Assembly: GCF_018398875.1 (NCBI RefSeq) | Contig: NZ_JAGWDK010000007.1 | Span: forward strand, 124,001-188,000 | DNA: 64,000 nt | DNA from: Bradyrhizobium sp. sGM-13 | Lineage (GTDB): Bacteria; Pseudomonadota; Alphaproteobacteria; Rhizobiales; Xanthobacteraceae | Reading direction: 5' to 3' | Shown here: positions 18,718 to 27,524 of the stretch, in pieces | Position numbering within the stretch: position 1 is the first letter of the stretch | Layout of the letters: each line of letters opens with the position of its first letter | Made by a program: the position numbers and the translations under genes | The notes under the pieces: model-generated | What the model was told of the DNA's origin: nothing | The model's database searches: none | The model's input: the letters and a program-made list of their open reading frames with translations, nothing else

Positions 18718-19335
18718 CTACGAGCCCTGACAAGTGGCGTAGCCACCCGTCGGATATGTAACACAGAGCTCCGTCCGCGGACGCGTGTAAGCGGCACTGT
18801 CAAAGGGGTCGATGGTCTTCGCCACCACATAGCCGACGGCCGGTGTATATTTGTAGCTGACTTTGCTCCAGATCACGTATGTGCCCTTGGCCGCAACGAG
18901 AGTCGACGGCAAGGGCACAATGTCATCCTTGTTATGAGGCGCCATCGTGATATCGACTTTGCCTGACGGATCGATCGTCAGTCCCTTGCTCCACTGGACC
19001 TTAGCGACCCCCGATGCATCGATGTAAACCTGCGTAATCGAGGATATCAACGGCGATGCCGGGTACGGCGTCATGATCGCCTTTGCCGTTTGACCAAAAT
19101 TTTTGAGGTCGGCATCTGCCACGCTCTTCATCTGAGACGTCAGATCGGAAAGCGTTCGCGCCGCCAGGGTGGCCTTGCGATCCGCAGAAATGGCCGACGA
19201 AATCTCGACCACTCCGAAGACCATCACCACCATCACCGGCAAGATAATGGCAAACTCAACCGCCGCAAGGCCGCTGCGATCGGCCAACAGACCGCGCACG
19301 CGAAGCGACATCTTCTGCATCGGGGACACCATCAT
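18718..19335 (-). CDS. TadE/TadF-like pseudopilin-type pilus assembly protein
   Basis: 205 residues. The N-terminus has the TadE-like signature RSGLAAVEFAIILPVMVVMVFGVVEI (about residues 20-45: a short basic leader, Ala-Ala-Val-Glu-Phe, then one membrane helix), followed by a soluble domain with no recognised motif and a C-terminal pair of cysteines (ELCVTYPTGGYATCQGS). In Tad systems these are minor pseudopilins cleaved by the prepilin peptidase. It lies 4 bases downstream of the next TadE-like gene on the minus strand, so the two form a small operon. Confidence 0.87.
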   Translation of the reverse strand: MMVSPMQKMSLRVRGLLADRSGLAAVEFAIILPVMVVMVFGVVEISSAISADRKATLAARTLSDLTSQMKSVADADLKNFGQTAKAIMTPYPASPLISSITQVYIDASGVAKVQWSKGLTIDPSGKVDITMAPHNKDDIVPLPSTLVAAKGTYVIWSKVSYKYTPAVGYVVAKTIDPFDSAAYTRPRTELCVTYPTGGYATCQGS

Positions 19336-19339
19336 CGCA

Positions 19340-19897
19340 TCACGGCTCTACATGAAAAGCGGCGGTCGCAGCGAGCAACCGTTGGCTGCCGTTGAGATTT
19401 GCCAAGTTGAAGCCTAATCCGGTCACGAATAGCGGCCATTTATAAAAGGCGCGAACGACGATGGTATTGGGAGAGCCCGAAGGCGGCACAGAATATGAGA
19501 AAGGTCCGGTCAGGCTTCCAGCGACGATCGGATCGGTAATCGTGATCTCGGTGCCCGGGGTAAAGACCTTCACATCCACGGTAAGGTTGGCCAGATTGCC
19601 GCCGTCGCAGTTGAACAATACTTTAATGCGATTGCAGAGGTTCGTTTTGAACGCAGTTTCGTCCATGCCGCTGTCCTGGGCCTGATGCGTCATCATCAGC
19701 CGCGCGCTATCCGCCGTTCCCTGTTCCAGAAGCTGGCCTGCAAAAAACACGATCGCCGCCTCGATAATCGCAAACAGCAGGAGGAAGAACAACGGCGCGA
19801 TCAGCGCGAACTCGACGGCGGCCGTGCCCCGCCGGTTGCGGCGAAATCGGCGCAATAGACTTCTAACAGAGACTGTTGCAGGAGCGGGTGACGACAT
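19340..19897 (-). CDS. TadE-like pseudopilin-type pilus assembly protein
   Basis: 185 residues. The hallmark is RRNRRGTAAVEFALIAPLFFLLLFAIIEAAIVFF (residues 18-52), the TadE domain with the Glu at +5 of the hydrophobic helix. The following soluble part has two cysteines in NLCNRIKVLFNCDGGN. It is upstream in transcription of the TadF-like gene and probably forms a minor pseudopilin pair with it. About 220 bases separate it from the next gene upstream. Confidence 0.88.
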   Translation of the reverse strand: MSSPAPATVSVRSLLRRFRRNRRGTAAVEFALIAPLFFLLLFAIIEAAIVFFAGQLLEQGTADSARLMMTHQAQDSGMDETAFKTNLCNRIKVLFNCDGGNLANLTVDVKVFTPGTEITITDPIVAGSLTGPFSYSVPPSGSPNTIVVRAFYKWPLFVTGLGFNLANLNGSQRLLAATAAFHVEP

Positions 19898-20117
19898 CGA
19901 AAAGTCCCCAGACGGCAGCGATTATCCGCCCGCAAGAACTAGCTGAAAGTGATTGTGGAAGTGTTTCGTCGAATCGAAGTGGGGCGGCCCGCCTCGCTAA
20001 CCGGGCGTTAACTAACCTCGGAGCGTGCGGGCCGACGTCGATTCGCAGACGGGACAATGTGCTGGACGCGCCGACAAGCTTCCTCTGACCCGTCTCGCAA
20101 AGGGACCGGTTAGGGGC

Positions 20118-20618
20118 TCAGTTTCCCGTTTTGCCTGCAGCGCCGCTGGCTTGACCGCTGAGCGAACCGGCCTGATCGATGGCGGTCTTGAAGTAGCCGT
20201 CGCCGTCACCAAGGGTGACCCGGCGCTGGCAGATCGGCATGCAGCTATAGGATTCGCGTTCGACGCCGCGATAGACGGTGACGAGCTGATCGGTCGGGCC
20301 TTCGACCTGGATCTGGCGGTCCACCAGCACCTCGCCGTTGCGGTCCATGGCGATGAAGTTGGTCGCGCCGTAGCCCTTGCCGGTGACGACGACGATGCCG
20401 CCGCTCTGCAGCGTGACGTCCGCGATCAAGGGGTTTCCGACCACAATCGTGGAGACCTTGGCGGGAAGCTTCACGAGCTTCGCCTGGTCGACATAGACGG
20501 CGATGCGGTCGGGATCGGGCGAGGCCAGGCCGACGGCCGGCCACAGCAGTATTCCTGCAGCGAGAGAACGCAATCCAGAACGCGCTCGTGCGCGAATACG
20601 CGGGAACTTGAACGACAT
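20118..20618 (-). CDS. Secreted protein with pilus-secretin N-terminal domain
   Basis: 166 residues with a signal peptide (GLRSLAAGILLWPAVGLA, cleavage near residue 32). The mature part VYVDQAKLVKLPAKVSTIVVGNPLIADVTLQSGGIVVVTGKGYGATNFIAMD matches the domain found at the N-terminus of CpaC/RcpA secretins, but the secretin barrel domain is absent, so this is a stand-alone N-domain protein. Two cysteines lie in SYSCMPICQ. It may dock to the Tad secretin at the outer membrane; this is inferred from the domain and from the nearby pilus genes. Confidence 0.83.
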   Translation of the reverse strand: MSFKFPRIRARARSGLRSLAAGILLWPAVGLASPDPDRIAVYVDQAKLVKLPAKVSTIVVGNPLIADVTLQSGGIVVVTGKGYGATNFIAMDRNGEVLVDRQIQVEGPTDQLVTVYRGVERESYSCMPICQRRVTLGDGDGYFKTAIDQAGSLSGQASGAAGKTGN

Positions 20619-20753
20619 ACTTTACCCCGGGGCATCAACAAGCCGGCGATGGCGATACGCAGCGGAACCGGCGCCCGACAAGGTGAATCTGACGACAATT
20701 CATGAACAAACGGCAAATAGAACCGGCTGTGCGGCAAGAAATCCGCCGCCGGC

Positions 20754-21584
20754 CTATTTGCGGAATGGGTAAGCCAGTTGCCCAATGATTTCGCGCGGGA
20801 ACGAGGACTGATCGTCTACGCCGTACTGCTCCGGCAGCGCGCCCTTCGGCATCCGGAAGGTCCCGAACAGGATGTCCCAGAGCGGAAAGGTGCCGGCAAA
20901 ATTGGTGTCGCCGCCCTCCTCGCGCGAGGTGTGATGCCAGCGGTGAAACACCGGCGTCGCCACGACATATCTGAACGGCCCCAGCGTCCAGTTGAGGTTG
21001 GCGTGAACGAACGCCGAATGGAAAATGTTGAACGGCCCGAGCCACAGCATCACGCCCGGCGAAATGCCGGCTATCAGCAGCACGACGTCGACCCCGATGG
21101 TCCCGAGCAGCAGGTTGACCGGGTGAAAGCGTGCCGCCGAGATCCAGTCCACATCTTCCGACGAATGATGAATGGCGTGGTATTTCCAGAATCCGCCGCC
21201 GTGGAACATGCGGTGCAGCCAGTACATCATGAAATCGGCAGCCACCAGAAACAGCATCGCCTGCAGCCACAACGGCATCCTAGACAATGGGCCGTGGCCG
21301 TTGTCGTAGAAGGCGATCAGCTCGTCGGCGTCGTGAATTCCAAACAGCAAAGCGGTGCCGAGCACCAATAGCCCGATGCGGAATACGCGCGCGAACAGCG
21401 GCACCAGGAACCAGTAGCAGATGTCGGTGACGAGTTCGCGCTTGCGCCACCACGGCTTGCCGGGATTGCAGGCCCAGAAATGCGAAAGCAGCGAGAACAC
21501 GAGCGCCAGCGCGATCGTGACCGGCACCACCTTGGCCAGGGTCTGGCCTAGCATCTCGACGATTTCCGTGGGCAGGCCCGACAT
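20754..21584 (-). CDS. Sterol desaturase / fatty-acid hydroxylase superfamily protein, paralog 1
   Basis: Integral-membrane di-iron enzyme family, about 276 residues. The histidine clusters are HRMFH, KYHAIHHSSEDVDW, HSAFVHAN and FHRWHHT, which together bind the two irons; four or five hydrophobic segments flank them. I chose the ATG at 21584 (MSGLPTEIV), since the paralog at 24567 aligns from the same point; the frame is open to 21629. It is very similar over its whole length to the gene at 24567-25394. Substrate is unknown; lipid or hopanoid/sterol-like hydroxylation is typical of the family. Confidence 0.9.
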   Translation of the reverse strand: MSGLPTEIVEMLGQTLAKVVPVTIALALVFSLLSHFWACNPGKPWWRKRELVTDICYWFLVPLFARVFRIGLLVLGTALLFGIHDADELIAFYDNGHGPLSRMPLWLQAMLFLVAADFMMYWLHRMFHGGGFWKYHAIHHSSEDVDWISAARFHPVNLLLGTIGVDVVLLIAGISPGVMLWLGPFNIFHSAFVHANLNWTLGPFRYVVATPVFHRWHHTSREEGGDTNFAGTFPLWDILFGTFRMPKGALPEQYGVDDQSSFPREIIGQLAYPFRK

Positions 21585-21809
21585 ACCCGTCTCTTCCGGT
21601 CGGGCAACCCGGAGCGGCAATTGCTCCAACCGGTGGGCCCTGAGTTTGCGGACTCGCTACCAGAATTCGGGCGCACCCGCCAGTTTGACCGCTGACATCC
21701 AGCGGCGCCGTCGAAATCCTGCCGGAACACCCAAAGGCTTAAGATTTCGGCAATTCACTCCGGCCTACTGCTTGAGAGTCTGAGCTCCAGCAAAGGCAAG
21801 AGAATCCGC

Positions 21810-23048
21810 ATGGCCACTTTGGCACAAGCTGCGATGAACCCGCCCGGGCAAGGCGGCGTTCCTGACGCGCTGTTCAGAGCGTGCTTTGTGCTATGCGGCA
21901 TCAATGCCGGCTATTTCGCGGTGGCGTACTTCCTGGGCTTATGGATCTACGATCTGAATGGCCGCCTCGAGCCGACCGATTTCGTGAACGTCTGGGCCGC
22001 GGGCCGCCTCGTGCTCGATGGTCATCCGGCACTGGCCTATGACTGGGATATCCAGAGGCAAGTCGAGGTGGCGGTACTTGGCCAGGACTTCTCCGGCAAT
22101 TTCGCGTGGCATTATCCGCCGCCGTTCCTGTTCGTTGCGGCCTTTCTGGCTCAGTTTCCTTATCCGATGGCCTTCCTTGGCTGGATGGTAATCAGCCTGG
22201 TGCCATATCTCGCGGTTATGCGGGCGGTCGTTGGCCGTAGTTTCGGCCTGATGCTCGCGGTCGCGCTTCCGATGCTGTTCGTCAACATGATGGTCGGACA
22301 GAACGGCTTTCTGACCGCCGCGCTGATCGGTGGCACACTCTACCTGCTACCGACGAGACCGGTTCTGGCGGGCGTGTGTCTCGGGCTGCTCAGCTACAAG
22401 CCCCAATACGGGTTGTTGTTTCCGATCGTGCTGATCGCCGCCGGACATTGGCGCGTGTTCATTAGCGCCGGCGTCACGGCTGTCCTGTTGGCTCTCGCGT
22501 CCTGGCTCGCGTTCGGCACCGAAAGCTGGCAGGCGTTCTTTCACTGGCTGCCGCTGTCCTCGCAAGCCTTCCTGACCGAAGGCAGGGCCGCGTGGTGGAA
22601 ACTGCAGAGCCTTCTTGCGCTGGTGCGCTATTTGGGCGGCTCCGACCAATTGGCGTGGGCGTTTCAATGGGTCTTGACCGCTTCGGTCGCCACTGTGCTG
22701 GCGCTGATGTGGAGGAGCCGCGTGCCCTACGCGATGAAGGCCGCGGCGCTTGCGGCCGGCACCTTGTTGAGCACGCCGTATCTGTACATGTACGACATGA
22801 TGGTGCTGGCGATTCCGATAGCGTTCCTGGTCCGCATCGGACTGAAGTCCGGATTTCGCGCTTACGAGCTTCCCGCGCTCGGCTGTGCGATGGCCCTGAT
22901 CCTAACCTTCATCTTCGCAGGCATCCCGGTCGGGCTCGGCGCTACGCTGATCGTCGCCGGTCTGGTCTTGCGCCGCGCAGGCCCATGGTGGCGGCGGGAG
23001 CCGTTGCCCTCAACGGCGATGGTTCCGAGCAGCAGCATCATGGGGTGA
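21810..23048 (+). CDS. Polytopic membrane glycosyltransferase-like protein (GT87/DUF2029)
   Basis: 412 residues with about ten hydrophobic helices. The early loop DLNGRLEPTDFVNVWAAGRLVLDGHPALAYDW, with its acidic residues after the first helix, and WHYPPPFLFVAAFLAQFPY are typical of GT87 (DUF2029) polyprenol-phosphate-mannose-dependent transferases. Donor and acceptor are unknown. It is alone on the plus strand between minus-strand genes. Its 3' end is 51 bases from the convergent membrane-protein gene. Confidence 0.8.
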   Translation: MATLAQAAMNPPGQGGVPDALFRACFVLCGINAGYFAVAYFLGLWIYDLNGRLEPTDFVNVWAAGRLVLDGHPALAYDWDIQRQVEVAVLGQDFSGNFAWHYPPPFLFVAAFLAQFPYPMAFLGWMVISLVPYLAVMRAVVGRSFGLMLAVALPMLFVNMMVGQNGFLTAALIGGTLYLLPTRPVLAGVCLGLLSYKPQYGLLFPIVLIAAGHWRVFISAGVTAVLLALASWLAFGTESWQAFFHWLPLSSQAFLTEGRAAWWKLQSLLALVRYLGGSDQLAWAFQWVLTASVATVLALMWRSRVPYAMKAAALAAGTLLSTPYLYMYDMMVLAIPIAFLVRIGLKSGFRAYELPALGCAMALILTFIFAGIPVGLGATLIVAGLVLRRAGPWWRREPLPSTAMVPSSSIMG

Positions 23049-23099
23049 AAAGCGCCGCCCGCGCGAAATCGCCGCTGATTCGGAAACTGCCGCGATCAA

Positions 23100-24548
23100 T
23101 CAATTCGCGGCGCGAACATGCAGCACTGCATTCTTGTCCGCGTAGACTTTCTGCCAGCCGTCGAGATGATCGAGCAGGCTCGCCGCCGGAGTGGCGGGCG
23201 TCAGCAGCACGGCGTCGATCTCGTAGTCCTTGAGAAGGCTGAGGAGCTGGTTGATGTCCTTGAGCTGGAGCGCGCGGTAATACGCCATTTCGAACGCCTC
23301 GCCGTAGAGTTCGGCACGCCCGTCGATGAACACCGGCATCTGCCGCCAGATCAGATAGCCACCGAAGGGAAGGTCGTTGAGGACGCGCTTGGGATTGCGC
23401 ACCTTGAGAGCATCGACGGCGGCGGCCGGCGAGTGGTTTTCGGGCGGCGCAAATGCGGTGTTCGCCGCGAGCAGCCATGTCCAGCCGCCAAGGAGGATCA
23501 TCACCGCGGCCAGCACAGGCATCGGAGCGCCGGTGCGGGCAGACCAAGCCGGCCGCAACGCGAACTGCGACGCCACCGGTGCGAGCACCGCGATCGGCAG
23601 CAACAACGCGAAGATCTCGATGTTCCGGACGTGCGACAGCGCCATGTGCAAAAGACCCAGCACGAGCGCGATCCGCGGCGGCGATAGCTTTACGCCGCCG
23701 TAAAGCGCGCCCGCGATCAACGCCAGGATCGACATCTCGAACAGGCCGAACTTGCTGAAGTTGGCCGGCATCCATTCATAGATGAGATGCAGCAGTTCCC
23801 CGAGATCGAGAATCTTGCGCGCCGCAAGAATCGACCCCCATCCGTAGGGCGTGACGCAACACGCCGCCAGAGCAGCGACGCCGAATGCTGCCCAGCGCAG
23901 CGCCAGCGACCTTTGCTGCGCGCGATCGGCATTCCACAGCGCATCGAGCGCGAAGGCGCCGACCAGCACCAGGCCGAATATGAATCCGCCGTGCAGGTTC
24001 GCCCACAATGCGATCAGCAGCAAAAGCCATGGCGACGGCGCCTGGCCGCGCTCGCTCGCCGACATCAGCCCGTACGCCCATGCCAGCATGATCGGCAGTA
24101 CCAATACGTGCGGGCGCGCCAGAAAATGCCCCATCGAGAGCACCAGCGCCGCGATCGCGACCGCGACCGCATAGGCCGCGGGAATGCGGCGGCCGAGAAT
24201 ATGGGCGAACAACGCAAAGGTTACGGCGATGGAGGTCGCGGCGAGAACCACGGGTCCGGTCCAGCCCGCCAGATTGTAGCTCACCGCATACAGTACCTGC
24301 GACAGCCAGGACGATGATGTCCACGGCTCTCCGGCCTTGGTGAAAGAATAGATATCGACGCGTGGCAAAGCGTGGTGGTCGAGGATCCACTGGCCCACGG
24401 CGATCTGCCAGTAGGTATCCGAATCGTTCAGAAGCCATCTACCGATCAGTAGCAGCGCGTAGACGGCGATGCCGAGCCAGAACCATGCCGGGACATCGCC
24501 CAGGCTGAAGGCTTTGGCCCGCTGGATCGTCCCGACTTCAGTGCTCAT
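23100..24548 (-). CDS. Polytopic membrane protein, GT-C-like, function unknown
   Basis: 482 residues with about ten to twelve hydrophobic helices. The first periplasmic-type loop reads SDTYWQIAVGQWILDHHALPRVDIYSFT...PWTSSSWLSQVLY, a pattern seen in GT-C-type integral membrane glycosyltransferases (acidic residue, then W/H). The last roughly 110 residues are soluble (PAAAVDALKVRNPKRVLNDLPFGGYLIWR...FIDGRAELYG). I recognise no specific enzyme. It lies 18 bases downstream of the second sterol-desaturase paralog on the same strand, so the two are likely co-transcribed. Confidence 0.75.
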   Translation of the reverse strand: MSTEVGTIQRAKAFSLGDVPAWFWLGIAVYALLLIGRWLLNDSDTYWQIAVGQWILDHHALPRVDIYSFTKAGEPWTSSSWLSQVLYAVSYNLAGWTGPVVLAATSIAVTFALFAHILGRRIPAAYAVAVAIAALVLSMGHFLARPHVLVLPIMLAWAYGLMSASERGQAPSPWLLLLIALWANLHGGFIFGLVLVGAFALDALWNADRAQQRSLALRWAAFGVAALAACCVTPYGWGSILAARKILDLGELLHLIYEWMPANFSKFGLFEMSILALIAGALYGGVKLSPPRIALVLGLLHMALSHVRNIEIFALLLPIAVLAPVASQFALRPAWSARTGAPMPVLAAVMILLGGWTWLLAANTAFAPPENHSPAAAVDALKVRNPKRVLNDLPFGGYLIWRQMPVFIDGRAELYGEAFEMAYYRALQLKDINQLLSLLKDYEIDAVLLTPATPAASLLDHLDGWQKVYADKNAVLHVRAAN

Positions 24549-24566
24549 GCGAAATTACCGGCCGGG

Positions 24567-25394
24567 CTACTGACGGAATGGATAGGCCAATTGCCCGCCG
24601 ATCTCGGTCGGGATCTGCTGATCGTCGACGCCGTAATTGTCGGGCAGCCGGTTCTCCGGCATGCGGAACGTTCCGAACAGGATGTCCCAGAGCGGAAACG
24701 TGCCCGCGAAATTGGTATTGCCGCCCTCTTCAAGCGAGGTGTGATGCCAGCGATGGAACACCGGCGTGGCAAGCACGTATTTGAACGGCCCCAGTGTCCA
24801 GTTCAGGTTGGCGTGAACGAAGGCGGAGTGGAAGGTCGTGAACGGCCCGACCCAGAGCATGATGTTGGGAGAAATGCCCGCCATCAGCAGGATGACGTCG
24901 ACCAGGATCGTTCCGATGAACAGGTTGACGGGGTGAAACCGCGCCGCCGAGATCCACTCGAGATCCTCAGAGGAATGATGGATGGCATGATACTTCCAGA
25001 ACCCGCCGCCGTGAAACATGCGGTGCAGCCAGTACAGCATGAAGTCGGATGCAACGAGGAACAACACCGCCTGCAGCCAGAGCGGAAGCTGCGACAGCGG
25101 TCCATGGCCATTGTCGTAGAATGCGATCAGTTCGTCGGCCTCGTGAATGTTGAAGACGATGCCGGCGCCGAGCACCAATAGTCCGATGCGCAAGGTGCGC
25201 GCGAACACCGGTACGAGAAACCAGTAGCAGATGTCGGTGATGAGCTCGCGCTTGCGCCACCAGGGTTTGCCCGGATTGCAGGCCCAAAAATGCGAGAGTA
25301 CCGTGAACACGAGAGCAAGCGCGATCGTGACAGGAACGACCTTCGCTATCGTCTGGCCCACTACCTCGATGACTTCCATTGGCAAACTGGACAT
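24567..25394 (-). CDS. Sterol desaturase / fatty-acid hydroxylase superfamily protein, paralog 2
   Basis: About 275 residues, near-duplicate of the protein at 20754-21584: the same iron-binding histidine clusters (HRMFH, KYHAIHHSSEDLEW, HSAFVHAN, FHRWHHT) and the same membrane topology, with scattered conservative differences (for example MPENRLPDNYG against MPKGALPEQYG). Start chosen at the ATG 25394 (MSSLPMEV), aligned with the paralog; the frame is open to 25439. Gene duplication followed by divergence is clear. Substrate unknown. Confidence 0.9.
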   Translation of the reverse strand: MSSLPMEVIEVVGQTIAKVVPVTIALALVFTVLSHFWACNPGKPWWRKRELITDICYWFLVPVFARTLRIGLLVLGAGIVFNIHEADELIAFYDNGHGPLSQLPLWLQAVLFLVASDFMLYWLHRMFHGGGFWKYHAIHHSSEDLEWISAARFHPVNLFIGTILVDVILLMAGISPNIMLWVGPFTTFHSAFVHANLNWTLGPFKYVLATPVFHRWHHTSLEEGGNTNFAGTFPLWDILFGTFRMPENRLPDNYGVDDQQIPTEIGGQLAYPFRQ

Positions 25395-25528
25395 GACGAC
25401 CTCGTTCAATCGGACACTGCAAGGGGTATCCGCCCGCACTTAAGGAGCCGTGAATCAAAAGGGTCGGCCGGCACGGCGCGACCGCCTGTAGCCGTGCATG
25501 ACGTCGCGCTTGCATTTTATCGGATGCC

Positions 25529-25544
25529 TTAATGCGGCGTTTAC
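25529..25544 (+). promoter_or_regulatory. CtrA-like binding site upstream of the Flp pilin gene
   Basis: TTAA-tgcggcg-TTTAC at 25529-25544 matches the alphaproteobacterial CtrA box TTAA-N7-TTAAC except for one base. Additional TTAA half-sites lie closer to the gene (GAATTAACT and ACTTAAGTT). pilA is a direct CtrA target in Caulobacter, so cell-cycle control is plausible. No binding data are available here; the rest of the 306-base gap shows no gene. Confidence 0.45.
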
Positions 25545-25700
25545 TGTGCTCAAGAACTGCAAGCTTCAAGCATTTTTGCACGGTCGAATTAACTGCGCCG
25601 AAATTGTCGCACCCTAGGGTGACGCCATGGTCACGGTGCTGAGAACGCCGGCGAGACCAAACTTAAGTTCGACCAGCCACGTGTGTACACAGGAGTTATC

Positions 25701-25865
25701 ATGAAGAATCTCGTTTCGCGTTTCGTGAAGGACGAGTCCGGCGCAACTGCCATCGAATACGGCCTGATCGCCGCCGGCATCTCGATCGCGATCATCGGCG
25801 TCGTCAACGGTCTCGGCACCACGCTGTCGAGCAAGTTCACTGCCATCTCGACCTCGCTGAAGTAA
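25701..25865 (+). CDS. pilA: Flp-type pilin (major Tad pilus subunit)
   Basis: 54-residue Flp/Fap pilin precursor. The leader MKNLVSRFVKDESG ends at the prepilin peptidase site, after which ATAIEYGLIAAGISIAIIGVVNGLG carries the invariant Glu-5 and Tyr-6 of mature Flp pilins and the single polymerisation helix. The ATG at 25701 is 8 bases after AGGAG; a GTG at 25683 is open but unsupported. A strong terminator follows immediately, so it can be expressed far above the downstream cpa genes. Confidence 0.96.
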   Translation: MKNLVSRFVKDESGATAIEYGLIAAGISIAIIGVVNGLGTTLSSKFTAISTSLK

Positions 25866-25888
25866 GCGACGGGTGCGAGCTAGCTTTC

Positions 25889-25920
25889 AAGGGCCCCGGC
25901 ATGCCGGGGCCTTTGTTGTT
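25889..25920 (+). terminator. Terminator after the Flp pilin gene
   Basis: A perfect 9-bp GC stem, GGCCCCGGC / GCCGGGGCC, with a 2-base apex is flanked by A residues upstream and a TTTGTTGTTTTT run downstream. It separates abundant pilin mRNA from the assembly genes. Confidence 0.85.
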
Positions 25921-26064
25921 TTTCGCAAGGTCCGCACTGCCGGACTCAGAAAGCGCCTCGGATGCGCACGACTACGATTTCCGGCGTTTCCCGATTGTTC
26001 ACTTCTCGTGGCTAGGCTCGGCCGGAGCCTGGACATCGGGCCATTCGCCAGCAAGCGTGAGTTC

Positions 26065-26589
26065 ATGATCCTCGATACCGCCCGTCTCCTGCTGTTTCCA
26101 GCCCTGATGGCGTTCGCAGCCGCGAGCGACCTTTTCACCATGACGATTTCGAACCGAGTGTCGCTAGCCCTGATCGCGGGCTTCGTCGCGCTTGCGGTGT
26201 TCGGCGGCATGGGCCTTCACGACATCCTCCTGCATTTCGGCGCCGGCGCCGCCGTTCTCGTCGTGGCCTTTGCCTGCTTTGCGATGGGCTGGGTCGGCGG
26301 CGGCGACGCGAAGGTCGCGGCCAGCGTGGCGCTCTGGTTCGGTTTCGACCATCTCCTCAATTATCTGGTCTATGCCTCGCTGCTCGGCGGCGCGCTGACG
26401 GTCCTGCTGATTCAGTTTCGGCAATGGCCGCTGCCCTCGCTGCTCACGGGACAAGCCTGGCTGAACCGGCTGCACGACAAGCAGAGCGGGATTCCCTATG
26501 GCATCGCGCTCGCGCTCGGCGCGCTGATCGTCTATCCGGAGACCGAATGGATCAAGGCGGTCGACCTTACTCACCTCGCCATGCGCTGA
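26065..26589 (+). CDS. cpaA: Prepilin peptidase CpaA/TadV
   Basis: 174-residue type IV prepilin-like peptidase (A24 family) that cleaves the Flp pilin and TadE-like leaders in the inner membrane. The two catalytic aspartates are in AAASDLFTMTISN (Asp near residue 21) and the GGGDAK motif (Asp near 77); about five membrane helices are visible. It is the short form without an N-terminal methylase domain. The frame is open from 25873, but the ATG at 26065 gives the family start and avoids the pilA terminator. Confidence 0.92.
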   Translation: MILDTARLLLFPALMAFAAASDLFTMTISNRVSLALIAGFVALAVFGGMGLHDILLHFGAGAAVLVVAFACFAMGWVGGGDAKVAASVALWFGFDHLLNYLVYASLLGGALTVLLIQFRQWPLPSLLTGQAWLNRLHDKQSGIPYGIALALGALIVYPETEWIKAVDLTHLAMR

Positions 26590-26715
26590 TCCGGCGTCGC
26601 TCACTTTCCGTTAAGGCAATTTACACACGCCTCATTAACCATGCTTTGACGAATAGCTGGTCAACTCCCATCACGGCGACGGAAGCGTCGCGGCGTAATG
26701 TGGAAAGTGAAGCGT

Positions 26716-27507
26716 ATGAATAAGCCACGCATTGTGGTCCTGGCCATCGCGATCGGCGCCGGCGGCATTGCCGCATATCTCGCCAGCGGGTCCGGCAACG
26801 AGCCTGCCCCGGCTCAGCCGGTCGCGCAGCTTCAGACCGTCGATATTCTCGTCGCAAAATCGGACATCGACCTCGGCAAGTCGGTCAAGGCCGACGATCT
26901 GCAATGGCAGACCTGGCCGGCCACGTCCGCCAGCAGTAACTTCATCAGCCGTGCCAGCAAGGCCGACGCCGTCAAGGAGATCACCGGCTCGATCGCGCGC
27001 GCGCCGTTCATCGCGGGCGAGCCGATTCGCGAGCAGAAGCTGGTGAAGGCCGACGGCTCCGGTTTCATGGCGGCGATCCTGCCCGCAGGCTACCGAGCCA
27101 TTTCCACCGAAATTTCGCCGGAAACCGGCGCCGGCGGCTTCATCCTGCCGAACGACCGCGTCGACGTGATTCTTACCAAGCGCGAGAAGAATCCCGACGC
27201 CAAGGGCCCGGACGTCTCCAGTTCGGAGGTCATTCTCAGCAATGTTCGCGTTCTCGCGATCGACCAGGCGCCGAAGGAAAAGGAAGGCGCCAGCGCGCTG
27301 ATCGGCAGGACGGTTACCCTCGAACTCAAGCCCGAGCAGGCCGAGACGCTGGCGCGGTCGCGCCAGAACGGCTCGCTGACGCTGGCGCTGCGCAGCATCG
27401 CCGACGTCAACGCGGTCGAAAAGCCGGACGAGCAACTCAACAAGCGCGGCGAGAACCTTAACGTCATCCGTTACGGCGTTGCCAGCCAGCAGACGGTGCA
27501 GAAGTGA
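26716..27507 (+). CDS. cpaB: Flp pilus assembly protein CpaB (RcpC)
   Basis: 263 residues: an N-terminal membrane anchor (RIVVLAIAIGAGGIAAYLASGS), then an SAF/antifreeze-like domain (VDILVAKSDIDLGKSVKADDLQWQTWP) and the CpaB core with GYRAISTEISPETGAGGFILPNDRVDVILT. It acts in the periplasm with the CpaC secretin. The ATG at 26716 is chosen over 26698 because it gives the usual MNKPRIVVLAIA start and follows a GGAAAGTGAAG stretch. TTAA motifs upstream (26613-26640) hint at CtrA control of the operon. Confidence 0.93.
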   Translation: MNKPRIVVLAIAIGAGGIAAYLASGSGNEPAPAQPVAQLQTVDILVAKSDIDLGKSVKADDLQWQTWPATSASSNFISRASKADAVKEITGSIARAPFIAGEPIREQKLVKADGSGFMAAILPAGYRAISTEISPETGAGGFILPNDRVDVILTKREKNPDAKGPDVSSSEVILSNVRVLAIDQAPKEKEGASALIGRTVTLELKPEQAETLARSRQNGSLTLALRSIADVNAVEKPDEQLNKRGENLNVIRYGVASQQTVQK

Positions 27508-27524
27508 CCAAAAGGACGCACGAT

